From Micromonospora coerulea (lineage in GTDB: Bacteria > Actinomycetota > Actinomycetes > Mycobacteriales > Micromonosporaceae), in assembly GCF_016598485.1 (NCBI RefSeq), contig NZ_JAEMUW010000018.1, positions 90,986 through 154,985 on the forward strand: a DNA stretch of 64,000 bases. Direction: 5' to 3'. Below the pieces are notes generated by a model, which searched no databases, was not told the DNA's origin, and saw nothing but the letters and a program-made list of their open reading frames with translations. The position numbers and the translations under genes were made by a program. Each line of letters opens with the position of its first letter. Positions within the stretch are counted from its first letter, which is position 1. Below are positions 47,015 through 56,882 of the stretch, piece after piece.

Positions 47015-49858
47015 GTGGCGGATCGGCCGGTTACCGTTGCCGGTGTGCGGGCGGAGGCGGGCGAGGCGATCGGTTTCTCGGTGCTCGGCTCGATCAGGGT
47101 CGTCCGCGCCGGCGCCGAGCTGCATCTGGGCGCCCGCCAGCAGCGACTGGTGCTTGCGTTGCTGCTGGCCCGGGCCGGTTCACCGGTCTCCCTGGCCGAG
47201 CTGGTCGACCTGCTCTGGGACGAGGAGGCCCCGGCCAGCGCCGCGAACGTCGTGCACCGGCACGTCGGGGTGCTCCGGCGGCTGCTCGAGCCCGGCCTGC
47301 CCACCCGGTCGGCGGGCCGGCACATCCTCCGGGATCTCTCGGGTTATCGGCTGCGCGCCGACGAGGAGTCCCTTGACCTGCTGAAGTTCCGGTCGCTGAG
47401 CCGGCTGGCGGGCCGGAGCCTGCAGGACGGCGATCCGGAATCGGCGCTGCGGCATTCCCTCGACGGGCTGCGGCTGTGGCGCGGCCGGTGCGCCGCGGGC
47501 CTGGAACCGGCCTCCCGCCTGCATCCCGCGTTCCTGGCGGTGGAGGCCGAACGCGCCGAGGCCGTGCGCGAGGCCGCCGACGCCGCCGAGCGCTGCGGCC
47601 GGCTGAGCGCGGTGCTGGCGCCGTTGCGGCAGGCAGCCGAGCAGCACCCGCTCGACGAGTCGCTGCAGAGCCGGTTGCTGCTGGCGCTCGCCGCCGACGG
47701 CCGCCAGGCGGAAGCCGTCGAGATGTACCGGGTGGTGCGTCGCCGGCTCGCCGACGACCTGGGCATCGATCCGGGCGAGGAGCTGCGGGAGGCGTACGAC
47801 CGGCTGCTGCACCAGCGCACCCAGCCGGCGCGTACCGAGTCGCCGTCGCCACTCCCCCGGCCCGCGCAGCTGCCGCCGGACCTGCCTTTCTTCAGCGGCC
47901 GGGACGACCTCATCGCCGAGGCCCGCGCTGCGGTGTCGCGCCCGGGCGGGCCGGCAGTGCTCGCGATCGACGGCATGCCCGGGATCGGCAAGACCGCCCT
48001 CGCCGTCCACCTCGCCCACGGGTTCGCCGCCGGCTACCCGGACGGGCAGCTGTATGTCGACCTGCGCGGATACGACGGGCGGGAGCCGGCGATGAGCCCG
48101 GCCGAGGCGCTGCGCGGCTTCCTCGGCTCGCTCGGGGTGCCCCAGGAGGCCATTCCCGCCGAGCTGCACGCCCAGGCGGGCATGTACCGCAGCAGCCTTG
48201 CCGGCCGGCGCCTGCTGATCGTGCTCGACAACTGCCGGGACGCCGAGCAGATCCGGCACCTGCTGCCGGGCAGCCCCGGCTGTCTGGTGATCGTCACCAG
48301 CCGCAGCCGGCTCAGCACCCTGCTGACCACGGCCGGTGCCCACCCGTTGCCGGTCGGCCTGCCGAGCGTCGACGAGGCCCGCGCAGCGCTCCTGCGGCCG
48401 CTCGGCGCCGGCCGCGTCGCGGCGCACCCGGCCGCGATCGACGCCATCATCGCCAGCTGCGGGCGGCTGCCGCTCGCGTTGGCCGTGGTGGCCGCCCGCG
48501 CGGCAAGCCTGCCCGGGATGCCACCGGCGCAGATCGCCGCTGAGCTGGCCCAAGCGCCCGGGAGCCTGGACGGCTTCGACGGCGACGACCCGCAGACCGG
48601 CCTGCGTGCCGTCTTCTCCTGGTCCTACCAGGCTCTCTCCGCCCCTGCGGCCCGGCTCTTCCGGCTGCTGCCGATCCATCCCGGCCCCGACATCTCGATC
48701 GCCGGGGCGGCGGGCCTGGCCGGCGTCCCGCTGCGGAGCGGGCGTGCGCTGATCGGCGAGCTGAGCCGCGCGCACCTGATCAGCGAGGACCTGCCGGGCC
48801 GCTACCGCACCCACGACCTGCTGCTGGCCTATGCCAGGGAGCTCGGCGAGGAGAACGACAGCCCGGCCGAGCGCGCCGCCGCGGAGCTGCGCTGCCTGCA
48901 GGTCTACCGGGCCACCACCTATCAGGCGCACCGGCGGCTGCTGACCTCCGAGTACCAACCGATGATCGAGCCGGGGCCGGGCGAGACCCCGCTGCGCTTC
49001 GCCGGCCACGGCGACGCCATGCGCTGGTTCACCGCCGAGCGGCAGGTCCTGATCGCGCTGGTCGGCCGAGCCGCCCGGCAGGGCCGGCACACCGAGGCCT
49101 GGCAGCTCGCCCTGGGCATGCAGCACTTCTTCGATCTCAGCGGCCGGTGGGCCGACTGGACGACGACCGGCGAGATGGCCCTCGAGGCCGCCCGGGCGGG
49201 CGGTGACCTGGTCGGGCAGGCCCGGATGCACCGCAGCCTGGCCGGGGCGGCCTACTTCCGGCGTGAGCACGAGACCGCGGTCGGGCATCTCGACCAGGCG
49301 CTCGAGCTGCTCGCCCGGGTCGGGCTGCACGGCGAGATGATCCGGGCCGGGATCAACCGGGCGATGATCCTGGGTGCCCAGGGCCGACACGAGGAGGTCG
49401 TCCGGGCGCTTTCCGCGACGCTGGGGCCATGGGCGGCCGGAGACGACAAACTGCTCGCGGACACCCTGGTGATCATGGCCGCGAGCAACGCCGAACTGGG
49501 CCGGGAGGAAGAGGCCGTGCGCTGCGCCGAGCAGGCGATGGCGCTGTCGCGCGGAGCGCAGTACAGGCTGGGCATCGCCGAGGCGTGGGAGGTGCTCGGC
49601 CAGGTGCATTCCGCCCGCCGGGAGATCGGCAAGGCGGTCGACTGCTGGCGCGAGGCGGCCGTCGCCTACCAGGAGGCCTCGGCGTCGGCGCCGGCCGCGG
49701 AGGTGCTGGCGCTGCTCGGCGACGCCCTCGCCGCCGCCGGCGACCAGGACGCCGCGGTGCGGGCGTGGCAGGAGGCGCTGGCCCTGATCCCGTACGCGCA
49801 GACCCGGACCGGCCGGCGGCTGGCCGGCCTGCTCGCGGCGGTCACATCGCGTCCGTGA
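47015..49858 (+). CDS. AfsR/SARP-family STAND transcriptional regulator (copy 1)
   Basis: 947 residues from GTG 47015. Winged-helix OmpR-type DNA-binding domain about 12-105 (LGARQQRLVLALLLARAGSP, LVDLLWDEEAPASAANVVHR), bacterial transcriptional activation domain about 110-260, NB-ARC ATPase about 290-560 with Walker A GMPGIGKTALAVHL and LLIVLDNCRD as Walker B, a winged connector (YRTHDLLLAYARELGEEND), and TPR repeats to the end (AVGHLDQALELLARVG, GRHEEVVRALSATLG). AfsR-like proteins activate secondary-metabolite or protease genes on nucleotide-driven assembly. Paralogue of the gene at 50619; both flank an ECF sigma gene. RBS weak. Confidence 0.9.
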   Translation: MADRPVTVAGVRAEAGEAIGFSVLGSIRVVRAGAELHLGARQQRLVLALLLARAGSPVSLAELVDLLWDEEAPASAANVVHRHVGVLRRLLEPGLPTRSAGRHILRDLSGYRLRADEESLDLLKFRSLSRLAGRSLQDGDPESALRHSLDGLRLWRGRCAAGLEPASRLHPAFLAVEAERAEAVREAADAAERCGRLSAVLAPLRQAAEQHPLDESLQSRLLLALAADGRQAEAVEMYRVVRRRLADDLGIDPGEELREAYDRLLHQRTQPARTESPSPLPRPAQLPPDLPFFSGRDDLIAEARAAVSRPGGPAVLAIDGMPGIGKTALAVHLAHGFAAGYPDGQLYVDLRGYDGREPAMSPAEALRGFLGSLGVPQEAIPAELHAQAGMYRSSLAGRRLLIVLDNCRDAEQIRHLLPGSPGCLVIVTSRSRLSTLLTTAGAHPLPVGLPSVDEARAALLRPLGAGRVAAHPAAIDAIIASCGRLPLALAVVAARAASLPGMPPAQIAAELAQAPGSLDGFDGDDPQTGLRAVFSWSYQALSAPAARLFRLLPIHPGPDISIAGAAGLAGVPLRSGRALIGELSRAHLISEDLPGRYRTHDLLLAYARELGEENDSPAERAAAELRCLQVYRATTYQAHRRLLTSEYQPMIEPGPGETPLRFAGHGDAMRWFTAERQVLIALVGRAARQGRHTEAWQLALGMQHFFDLSGRWADWTTTGEMALEAARAGGDLVGQARMHRSLAGAAYFRREHETAVGHLDQALELLARVGLHGEMIRAGINRAMILGAQGRHEEVVRALSATLGPWAAGDDKLLADTLVIMAASNAELGREEEAVRCAEQAMALSRGAQYRLGIAEAWEVLGQVHSARREIGKAVDCWREAAVAYQEASASAPAAEVLALLGDALAAAGDQDAAVRAWQEALALIPYAQTRTGRRLAGLLAAVTSRP

Positions 49859-49972
49859 CCGATTGCGATCGGCGACGGCACTCGATCCGCACTTGCGTGT
49901 CAGTCCATTCGCATCGATCGTCCCTAGGCTCCTGCCTCATTCACCGTTGCTCCTGCGTGTGGGGGAGATATC

Positions 49973-50497
49973 GTGCTGCGGGCACCCGACGAATCACCGG
50001 CCGGCCGGGCCGAGCGCATGACCGCGTTGCATGCGGACCACTCCCGTGCCGTGCTGCGTCTCCTGCTCGTGCTGACCCGCGGCCAGCGGCAGACCGCCGA
50101 GGATCTGCTCCAGGAGACGATGCTGCGGGCCTGGCGACACCTTGACTCGGTGCCGGCCGAGCCCGATGCCGCCCGCCGGTGGCTCTGCACCGTCGCCCGG
50201 CGGCTCGTCATCGACGGCGTCCGGCTGCGACGGGGCCGCCCGGCCGAGGTTCATCTCGTCGACATGACGTGGATTCCCGCCGGTGACGACACCACGGGCA
50301 GCGCGCTGGCGACGCACGCCATCCGGCACGCGCTCGGCCGGCTGAGCCCGGCACAGCGCAGTCTGCTCTCCGAGGTCTACCTGGTCGGGCGGTCACCGGC
50401 AGAGGTCGCGGGCCGGCTGGGAGTGCCGATCGGCACGGTGAAGTCCCGGACCCACTATGCGCTGCGCGCCCTGCGCACCGGCCTCGAGGCGGCCTGA
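49973..50497 (+). CDS. ECF RNA polymerase sigma factor (SigL/SigM-like)
   Basis: 174 residues from GTG 49973 (GGGGGAG upstream). Region 2 about 15-85 (LRLLLVLTRGQRQTAEDLLQ, ETMLRAWRHLDSV, WLCTVARRLVIDGVRLRRGR), region 4 about 112-170 (ALGRLSPAQRSLLSEVYLVG, AEVAGRLGVPIGTVKSRTHY). No anti-sigma gene follows; instead a SARP gene lies on either side, all on one strand with gaps of 114 and 121 nt. The ECF factor and the two AfsR-type regulators may form a control module. Confidence 0.9.
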   Translation: MLRAPDESPAGRAERMTALHADHSRAVLRLLLVLTRGQRQTAEDLLQETMLRAWRHLDSVPAEPDAARRWLCTVARRLVIDGVRLRRGRPAEVHLVDMTWIPAGDDTTGSALATHAIRHALGRLSPAQRSLLSEVYLVGRSPAEVAGRLGVPIGTVKSRTHYALRALRTGLEAA

Positions 50498-50618
50498 GCG
50501 GGGACGACTCCGCCGGCGGCGATCCGGCCGCTGAGTCGAATCTCACATTGCCGCAACGTGCGCCCAACTCGCGGCGCGGGCCCTGTGATGCTATGGCGAT
50601 CGTGGCAACCAGCCGTTC

Positions 50619-53498
50619 ATGGATCGCTTCAAGATGACGAGCCCGCTCTCTTTCGCCCTTCTCGGCCCGGTGCGGGCCTGGCGCGGCCGGTCCGAAATCG
50701 ACCTGGGTACCCGGCAGCAGCGACTGATCCTGGCGTTGCTGCTCGCCCGGGCCGGCGGCGCGGTCAGCGTCGCCGAGCTCGTCGACCTGCTCTGGGAGTC
50801 CGACCCCCCATCCAGCGCGGTCAATGTGGTGCACCGGCACGTCGGGATGCTCCGGCGGCGCTTCGAGCCGGGCCTGCCGACGCGGGCAGCGGGCTCGGTG
50901 CTGATCCGCGACGGCGCCGAATACCGGCTACGGATCGACGGGGAGTCGCTCGACCTGCTGCGTTTCCGGCGCCTGGTCGCCCAGGCCGCTGGCAGCTCCG
51001 GCGAGCCGGCCGTCGAGCTCTACCGGGAGGCGCTGGCGCTGTGGCGCGACCGGTGCGCCTCGGGCCTGCAAACCGGCGGCCGGGCCCATCCGGAGTTCGT
51101 CGCCGTCGACGGCGAGCGGTTCGCGGCCGCCCGGGCGGCGACCGACGCCGCCTTGCGGGCCGGGTGCGTCCACGCGGTGCTGCCCGCGATCCGGCTGGCC
51201 GCCGAATACGAGCCGCTGGACGAGGCACTGCAGGCGCGGCTGCTGCTCGCGCTCGCCGCGGACGGCCGGCGGGCCGAGGCCCTCGCGGCCTATGCCGACA
51301 TCGAGCATCGGCTCGCCGACGAGCTGGGCATCCAGCCGGGCGGCGAACTGCGCGCGGCCCGGGACAGCCTGCTCGACCACGACGCCCCGGCCGCCGGCTC
51401 CAGGTCGCGGCGCGGCGTCAGACCGGCCTTCATTCGGCCCGGAGCGCCACCTGGCGGCGCGGAGGCCGAATTATGGCCGCCAGCCGAGCTGGAGTTGTCG
51501 CAGTCGACCCGGGCCGAGCCGCCGGCGCAGTTGCCGGCCGACCACCCCTACTTCACCGGCCGCCGCGGCGTCCTGGCCGCCGCGGAGGAGCTGCTGGCCG
51601 GAGACCGGCGGGCCACCGCACTGGTCATCGACGGAATGCCCGGCGTCGGGAAGACCACCCTCGCGGTGCACCTGGCCCATCAGCTGGCCGACCGCTACCC
51701 CGACGGGCAGTTGCACGCGGACCTGCGCGGTTTCGACTCCGGCGACTCGGTGATGACACCGGCGGAGGCGCTGCGCGGCTTCCTGCGGTCCCTCGGGGTC
51801 GCGGCGGCTGCCATCCCGGCCGAGCTGCACGCCCAGGCCGGTGTCTACCGCAGCATCCTGGCCGAGCGCCGGATGCTGATCCTGCTCGACAACTGCCGCG
51901 ACTGGGACCAGATCCGGCACCTGCTGCCCGGCACCGGCGGCAGTCTCGTCATCGCCACCAGCCGCCGCCGGATCACCGGCGTGGCCGGCCCGGGGGGCGC
52001 CCACCCGCTGCACCTCGACCTGCTGACCGGCGCCGAGGCCCGCGAGCTGCTCACCCGCCGGCTCGGCGACGCGGCGGCCGCCGACCCGGCCGCCGTCGAC
52101 GAGATCATCGCGCGGTGCGGCCGGCTGCCGCTGGCCCTGGCGCTGGTCGCCACCCGTAGCGTCGGCCGGCCCGGGCTCAGCCTGCCCGCGGTCGCCGGTG
52201 AGCTGGCCGAGGCCGACGGCCGGCTGGCCGGCTTCGGGGACGCAGACGCCGATCTGGCGGCGATCTTCTCCTGGTCCTACCGGGCCGTGACTCCCGAGGC
52301 AGCCCGGCTCTTCCGGCTGCTGCCCTTGCACCCGGCCGGGGAGGTGAGCACGGAAGCGGCGGCCGCCCTGGGCGGCCTGTCCCTGCGCTCCGCCCGCGGG
52401 CTGCTCGCCGAGCTCGGGGCGCAGCTGCTGGTCCAGCCCGCCGACGGCCGGTGGCGGATGCATGACCTGCTGCGCGCCTATGCCGTGGAGCTCGGGGAGG
52501 AGCACGACGACGCCGCCGAGCGGGACGCTGCCATCGAGCGGGTCTACGACTATTACCTGCTCAGTGCGTACGCGGCACATCTGCCCTTACTGCCGCAGGT
52601 GCCGCTGCCGGAGCCGGAGCCGTCCGAGCGCGGGGTCACCGGGCGCGGCTTCACCAGCCGGGCCGACGCAATGGCCTGGTTCACCGCCGAGCAGCGGGTG
52701 CTGACCGACATCGTCGCGCAGGCCAAGGAGCGCGGCCGGCCTCGCACGGCCTGGCAGATCGCGTTGGCCCTGCAGAACTTCTTCCAGGACACCGCGCAGT
52801 TCAAGCAGTGGGCGGCAACGGTGAGCACCGGCCTCGCCGCGACCGGGGACGACCCCGCCGCCCAGGCTCTGCTGCACCGCAGCCTCGCCGGCGCCTGCTA
52901 CTTCCTGGCCGATCTGGACCGCGGGCTGTCGCACCTGCAGCACGCCCGGGCGCTTTTCGACCGACTCGGCCGGCGCACCGAGCAGGGCCACGTGGAGAAC
53001 AACATCGCCGAGATCCGGCTGGACCAGAGGCGCTACCACGAGGCGATCCGGCATGCCGAGGCCGCGCGGGCGCTCTTTCGCGCCGAGGGCAATGTGCGGG
53101 GCGCCACCAACGCCCTGCTCGCCATCGCCCGGGCACAGGGCTGGCTCGGCCGGCACGCCGAGGCGCTGGGCATGTTCGTCGAGGCGCGGCGGCAGTTCGA
53201 GGCCCTCGGCGACCTGCACGGAGTGGGTACCACCCAGGCCTGGCTGGCGCACACGTACTCGATGATCGACGACCTGCCGCACGCGATGGCCACCTGGCAG
53301 CAGGCGATCGACATCTTCCGCGCCGCCCGGGCCACCCACCACACCGCGGAGGTGCTGGTCTCCATCGGCGACTTCCACTCCGCCAACGGCGACCCGGCCC
53401 TGGCCGGGCAGGCGTGGAGCGAGGCCCTCGCCGAACTCGACGGGACGGACTCGCCGATGGCCCGGCGGATCCGCGACCGGCTGCTCTGGCACCGGTGA
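50619..53498 (+). CDS. AfsR/SARP-family STAND transcriptional regulator (copy 2)
   Basis: 959 residues from ATG 50619. Same order as copy 1: DNA-binding domain (LGTRQQRLILALLLARAGGA, LVDLLWESDPPSSAVNVVHR), BTAD, NB-ARC with Walker A GMPGVGKTTLAVHL and LILLDNCRD, connector (WRMHDLLRAYAVELGEEHDD), TPR (QGHVENNIAEIRLDQRRYHE, MATWQQAIDIFRAARATHHT). The sequences align from end to end, so one arose by duplication. The linker after the BTAD (about 255-300) is longer and unrelated to copy 1. A 15-bp terminator follows directly, isolating the module from the protease gene. Confidence 0.9.
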   Translation: MDRFKMTSPLSFALLGPVRAWRGRSEIDLGTRQQRLILALLLARAGGAVSVAELVDLLWESDPPSSAVNVVHRHVGMLRRRFEPGLPTRAAGSVLIRDGAEYRLRIDGESLDLLRFRRLVAQAAGSSGEPAVELYREALALWRDRCASGLQTGGRAHPEFVAVDGERFAAARAATDAALRAGCVHAVLPAIRLAAEYEPLDEALQARLLLALAADGRRAEALAAYADIEHRLADELGIQPGGELRAARDSLLDHDAPAAGSRSRRGVRPAFIRPGAPPGGAEAELWPPAELELSQSTRAEPPAQLPADHPYFTGRRGVLAAAEELLAGDRRATALVIDGMPGVGKTTLAVHLAHQLADRYPDGQLHADLRGFDSGDSVMTPAEALRGFLRSLGVAAAAIPAELHAQAGVYRSILAERRMLILLDNCRDWDQIRHLLPGTGGSLVIATSRRRITGVAGPGGAHPLHLDLLTGAEARELLTRRLGDAAAADPAAVDEIIARCGRLPLALALVATRSVGRPGLSLPAVAGELAEADGRLAGFGDADADLAAIFSWSYRAVTPEAARLFRLLPLHPAGEVSTEAAAALGGLSLRSARGLLAELGAQLLVQPADGRWRMHDLLRAYAVELGEEHDDAAERDAAIERVYDYYLLSAYAAHLPLLPQVPLPEPEPSERGVTGRGFTSRADAMAWFTAEQRVLTDIVAQAKERGRPRTAWQIALALQNFFQDTAQFKQWAATVSTGLAATGDDPAAQALLHRSLAGACYFLADLDRGLSHLQHARALFDRLGRRTEQGHVENNIAEIRLDQRRYHEAIRHAEAARALFRAEGNVRGATNALLAIARAQGWLGRHAEALGMFVEARRQFEALGDLHGVGTTQAWLAHTYSMIDDLPHAMATWQQAIDIFRAARATHHTAEVLVSIGDFHSANGDPALAGQAWSEALAELDGTDSPMARRIRDRLLWHR

Positions 53499-53532
53499 CC
53501 CGGACGCGGCGCCGGTCGGCGCCGCGTCCGGG
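53499..53532. terminator. Strong hairpin after SARP copy 2
   Basis: A 15-bp perfect stem, CCCGGACGCGGCGCC (53499-53513) with 53518-53532 and a GGTC loop, immediately after the stop codon and 9 nt from the convergent protease stop. Confidence 0.85.
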
Positions 53533-53540
53533 GCCCACCC

Positions 53541-56500
53541 TCAGTACCGGTAGGCGCGGATGACGGTCTGCTTGACCGTGTTACCACTGGTGTCCGTCGC
53601 GGCGGCCCGTAGCGAGACGAAGCCGGTGCCGGCCGGGTTGTGCACCCAGGCGACGGCCTGCTCGCCGGACCGCTGCACGGTCAGCTGCCGCCAGGTCTTG
53701 CCGTCGTCGAAGGATGCCTCGACGGTCAAGGCGCTGGTCTGGCCCGGTTCCGCCCCGACCTGACGGTCGAGCGAGACCGGGATCGCGAACAGCCGGTTGG
53801 CCGGCGCCCGGTTGTTGATGTTGAGCTCCGGGGTGTACCGGATCGCCGTCATCGGCAGCTTCACCAGTTCGCCGTCGCCCACGTGCCCGGACTTGAAGGT
53901 CCACTCCGCGTCGACCACCGTCGACAGGGTGAACGCCGGGTCGCTGCGGAAGGTCGCGGCCAATCGGTAGTCACCCGGCTCCGCAGGCACCTCCCACACC
54001 CAGGGCACCTGGTTCGCGTCGCCGACCTTGACCCCGTTGCGGTAGAGGTTCACCTCGACGCTACCGCCGCGGACATGCCGGAAGCCCATGTGCCCGGTGC
54101 CGTCGCCGTGCAGCGGCCCCGGCCCGCCGATCAGGTCGCCCCAGTACCGGGTGGCAAACTGCTGGCCGAAGTTCGGCTCCGGGAAGACCGGCCCGGCCAC
54201 CGCGTTGGCCCACTTCACGTTGTACGTGCGCCCGGGCTGGAAGCTGGTCCACGCCGACTGGTAGTACGTGTACCTCAGCTGGGACGAGGTCGACTGCCAC
54301 ACCGCCTGCTTGTCCTGGTTGTAGTACTCCGTGATGGTGCTCGGCACGTCGTAGCTGAAGCTCGGCGGGACGTTGCGCTCGTCCCGGTAGATCGGCGAGT
54401 TGCCGGGCGCGTGCGCGACCGCGGTCCGCGCAACCGGCACGCCGGCCACGTCCGCGCTGATCTGCGAGTTGACCGTGGCGAAGTCGTCCGCGCCCAGCTT
54501 GCGGGTCAGCCCGGTCATCATCTTCTCCGGCTCATAGAGGTAGACCCGGTAGACGTACGGGCTGTTGTGCAGGCTGCCCTGGCGCACCTGGCCCCACATC
54601 CCGTTCACGTAGGAGACGAAGCCGGTCGTCTCGCCGGCCCCGATCTGCGCCGTTCGCAGGTGGTCGAAGGGGATGCCCATCAGCACGCCGAACGGGTCGT
54701 TGCTGCCCCAGATCTGCGGCTGCTCAATCCGGATCGTCCAGCCGAACTCCTGATGAACCGCGGTGGCCTTCGGGTTCGGCACCGACACCGCGATCGGCTT
54801 CGCCAGGCGGGCGTCCATGGTGAGCGCCTGGTCCGTGGTCAGGTCGAGGCTCGGGCGCATCAGCGAAGCGACGTCCGGGAGGTACGGGTCGCCGGTCAAC
54901 AGATAGGTCTGGACCAGGTAACGGCCCGGACGGATCCGGTGCTTGGTGACCGCGGGGTTGTCGAAGACCAGGATGCCATTCCGGTCCAGGTCGGTCAGGA
55001 TGGTCACCCAGCCCTGCTCGGGCGTGGGCGCTCCGCCGTCCGGCCCGACGAGCTTGAGGGTCAGCTCGCTGCGGGCGATGTCGAGCGCGACCGGGGTCTG
55101 CACCTGCACGTCGCCGCCGGTGGCGGTCACCTCACCGCCGAAGTAGCGGTCGGGCAGGTCGGCTCCGGCCTGCACGCTGACGGTCACGGTGGCCGTGCCG
55201 CCGGCCGGGACCGTCACCGAGGAGGCGCTGAGGCTGAAGAGGCCGGCCGGCGCCGGGGCGCCGTCGGCGTCTTTGGCGTCGAGAGACACAGCCAGAGTGA
55301 GGGCGGAGGAGCCGCTGTTCGCGTACGTGATCGTGCGCTGCTGCGCGGTGGCGGTCCGGTCGAAGGCGACGCTCACCGGGCTCGTCGTGACGGTCTGCTG
55401 GATCGCCCGGCTCACGTTGACGAAGCCCGCGCCCTGCTCGTAGACGCCGGTCGCGGCGTTCGGCTGCGCGGCTGCCATCAGCGTGGACTTGATCTGCTCA
55501 GGCGACCAGTCCGGGTGCTGCTGGGCCAGGATCGCCGCTGCGCCGGCCACGTGCGGCGTGGCCATCGAGGTGCCGTTGAGGCTGGTGTACTGCGGGTTCT
55601 CGTAGTACGGCTCTAGGCCGGAGGTCGAGCTGCGGGCGGCGAGGATGCCGACGCCGGGCGCGGTGATGTCCGGCTTGATGCCGGCGTCGCTCGCGCGCGG
55701 ACCACGGCTCGAGAACGAGGCCAGCCATCCCGTCTTGGTCACGGCGCCCACGGTCAGCGCCTCGGTCACGCTGCCGGGCGAGTTCACGGTGGACTCGCCG
55801 GCCTCGCCGCTGTTGCCCGCGGCGACGACGAAGAGCACGCCGTAGCGGTGGGTGAGGTCGGCCACGGCCGCCTCGATCGGGTCGGTCTCCGGGCTGTCCG
55901 GTCCGCCGAGGCTCATGTTGGCGACCTTGACGCCCTGCTGCGCCGCCCAGGTCATGCCGGCCAGGATCGCCGACTCCGGGCAGCCCTCTTCGACGCAGAC
56001 CTTGGCGCTGTAGAGGGTCGCGCCGGGCGCCATGCCCTTGTAACGGCCCTGCGACGCGGCCGCGGTGCCGGCGATGGTGGAGGCGACGTGGGTGCCGTGG
56101 CCGACCCGGTCAAGGGTGTCCGGGTCCGAGGTGAAGTTCTCCGCGGCGGCGACGCGGTCGGCCAGGTCGGGGTGCGTCTGGTCGATGCCGGTGTCGATCA
56201 CGCCGACCTTCACCCCCGTTCCCGTCCAGCCGGCCTGCCAGGCCTGCGGCGCGCCGGTCAGCGGGACGCTGACGTCGAGGGTGGGGCGGCGCAGCCCGTC
56301 GAGCCAGATCTTGTCGAACCCGGCCCGCAGTTGCCGCTCGGTGCCACTCGCGGCGGAAGTGACGTTGTTCCAGAAGGACACCGCGTCCGCGCGGCTCTCC
56401 GCGACAGCGCTCGCCCCGGAGAGCTTCCGGGTGGTCCGGGCACCGGCGAGGCCGGCGGGGGCGGCGCCGCTGTGCTTGACGATGAGCGGCAGGGTGGCCC

Positions 56501-56882
56501 GGGTGTCGTCGTAGCCGAAGCCGACCAGCATCGAGACGTCGAAGAGCCGCTCGTCGAGCTTGCCCCGGTTGAGCAGGCCGACGGCGTCGGCGGGGATGAC
56601 CCGCACGTCCTCGCCGGCGCTGTGAGTGATGAACGGGATCCGTTCCCGTCCCTTGCCCGGCACGACCTGGACAGCCGTCTGGCCGTCCACCGTGCTGAGG
56701 TGGACGGTGTCGCCGGTGAGCAGAGTGACCGTCCGGGGCTTGGACGCGACCGCGGGGGGTGTGGTCGCCGGCTTCGCGGCGGCCTGCGGCTGCGCCGACG
56801 CCGGCGAACCGCCCGGAGCCACCGCCGAGACGCCCAGCACCAGCAGTGCCAGCGCCGATATCTTGCGAACTGAACGCATCAT
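53541..56882 (-). CDS. Large secreted S8 (subtilisin-family) serine protease
   Basis: 1113 residues; start ATG 56882 or the adjoining ATG 56879 (GGGAGA upstream). Signal peptide 1-30 ending PASAQ, propeptide to about 205. Catalytic Asp in VKVGVIDTGIDQTHPDL (about 226), His in DRVGHGTHVASTIAG (about 261), oxyanion Asn in LFVVAAGNSGEAG (about 352) and Ser in LNGTSMATPHVAGAAAIL (about 442). After the protease domain comes a beta-sandwich region to about 680 (TVTVPAGGTATVTVSVQAGA) and a long C-terminal half without recognised domain (GHMGFRHVRGGSVEVNLY, AATDTSGNTVKQTVIRAYRY). Extracellular proteolysis; the convergent SARP module may control it. Confidence 0.92.
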   Translation of the reverse strand: MMRSVRKISALALLVLGVSAVAPGGSPASAQPQAAAKPATTPPAVASKPRTVTLLTGDTVHLSTVDGQTAVQVVPGKGRERIPFITHSAGEDVRVIPADAVGLLNRGKLDERLFDVSMLVGFGYDDTRATLPLIVKHSGAAPAGLAGARTTRKLSGASAVAESRADAVSFWNNVTSAASGTERQLRAGFDKIWLDGLRRPTLDVSVPLTGAPQAWQAGWTGTGVKVGVIDTGIDQTHPDLADRVAAAENFTSDPDTLDRVGHGTHVASTIAGTAAASQGRYKGMAPGATLYSAKVCVEEGCPESAILAGMTWAAQQGVKVANMSLGGPDSPETDPIEAAVADLTHRYGVLFVVAAGNSGEAGESTVNSPGSVTEALTVGAVTKTGWLASFSSRGPRASDAGIKPDITAPGVGILAARSSTSGLEPYYENPQYTSLNGTSMATPHVAGAAAILAQQHPDWSPEQIKSTLMAAAQPNAATGVYEQGAGFVNVSRAIQQTVTTSPVSVAFDRTATAQQRTITYANSGSSALTLAVSLDAKDADGAPAPAGLFSLSASSVTVPAGGTATVTVSVQAGADLPDRYFGGEVTATGGDVQVQTPVALDIARSELTLKLVGPDGGAPTPEQGWVTILTDLDRNGILVFDNPAVTKHRIRPGRYLVQTYLLTGDPYLPDVASLMRPSLDLTTDQALTMDARLAKPIAVSVPNPKATAVHQEFGWTIRIEQPQIWGSNDPFGVLMGIPFDHLRTAQIGAGETTGFVSYVNGMWGQVRQGSLHNSPYVYRVYLYEPEKMMTGLTRKLGADDFATVNSQISADVAGVPVARTAVAHAPGNSPIYRDERNVPPSFSYDVPSTITEYYNQDKQAVWQSTSSQLRYTYYQSAWTSFQPGRTYNVKWANAVAGPVFPEPNFGQQFATRYWGDLIGGPGPLHGDGTGHMGFRHVRGGSVEVNLYRNGVKVGDANQVPWVWEVPAEPGDYRLAATFRSDPAFTLSTVVDAEWTFKSGHVGDGELVKLPMTAIRYTPELNINNRAPANRLFAIPVSLDRQVGAEPGQTSALTVEASFDDGKTWRQLTVQRSGEQAVAWVHNPAGTGFVSLRAAATDTSGNTVKQTVIRAYRY

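Noticed and set aside
47180..49609. 809-codon minus-strand frame
   Set aside because: Antisense of SARP copy 1.
53640..55616. 658-codon plus-strand frame
   Set aside because: Antisense of the subtilase gene; Arg/Val/Gly/His-rich shadow.
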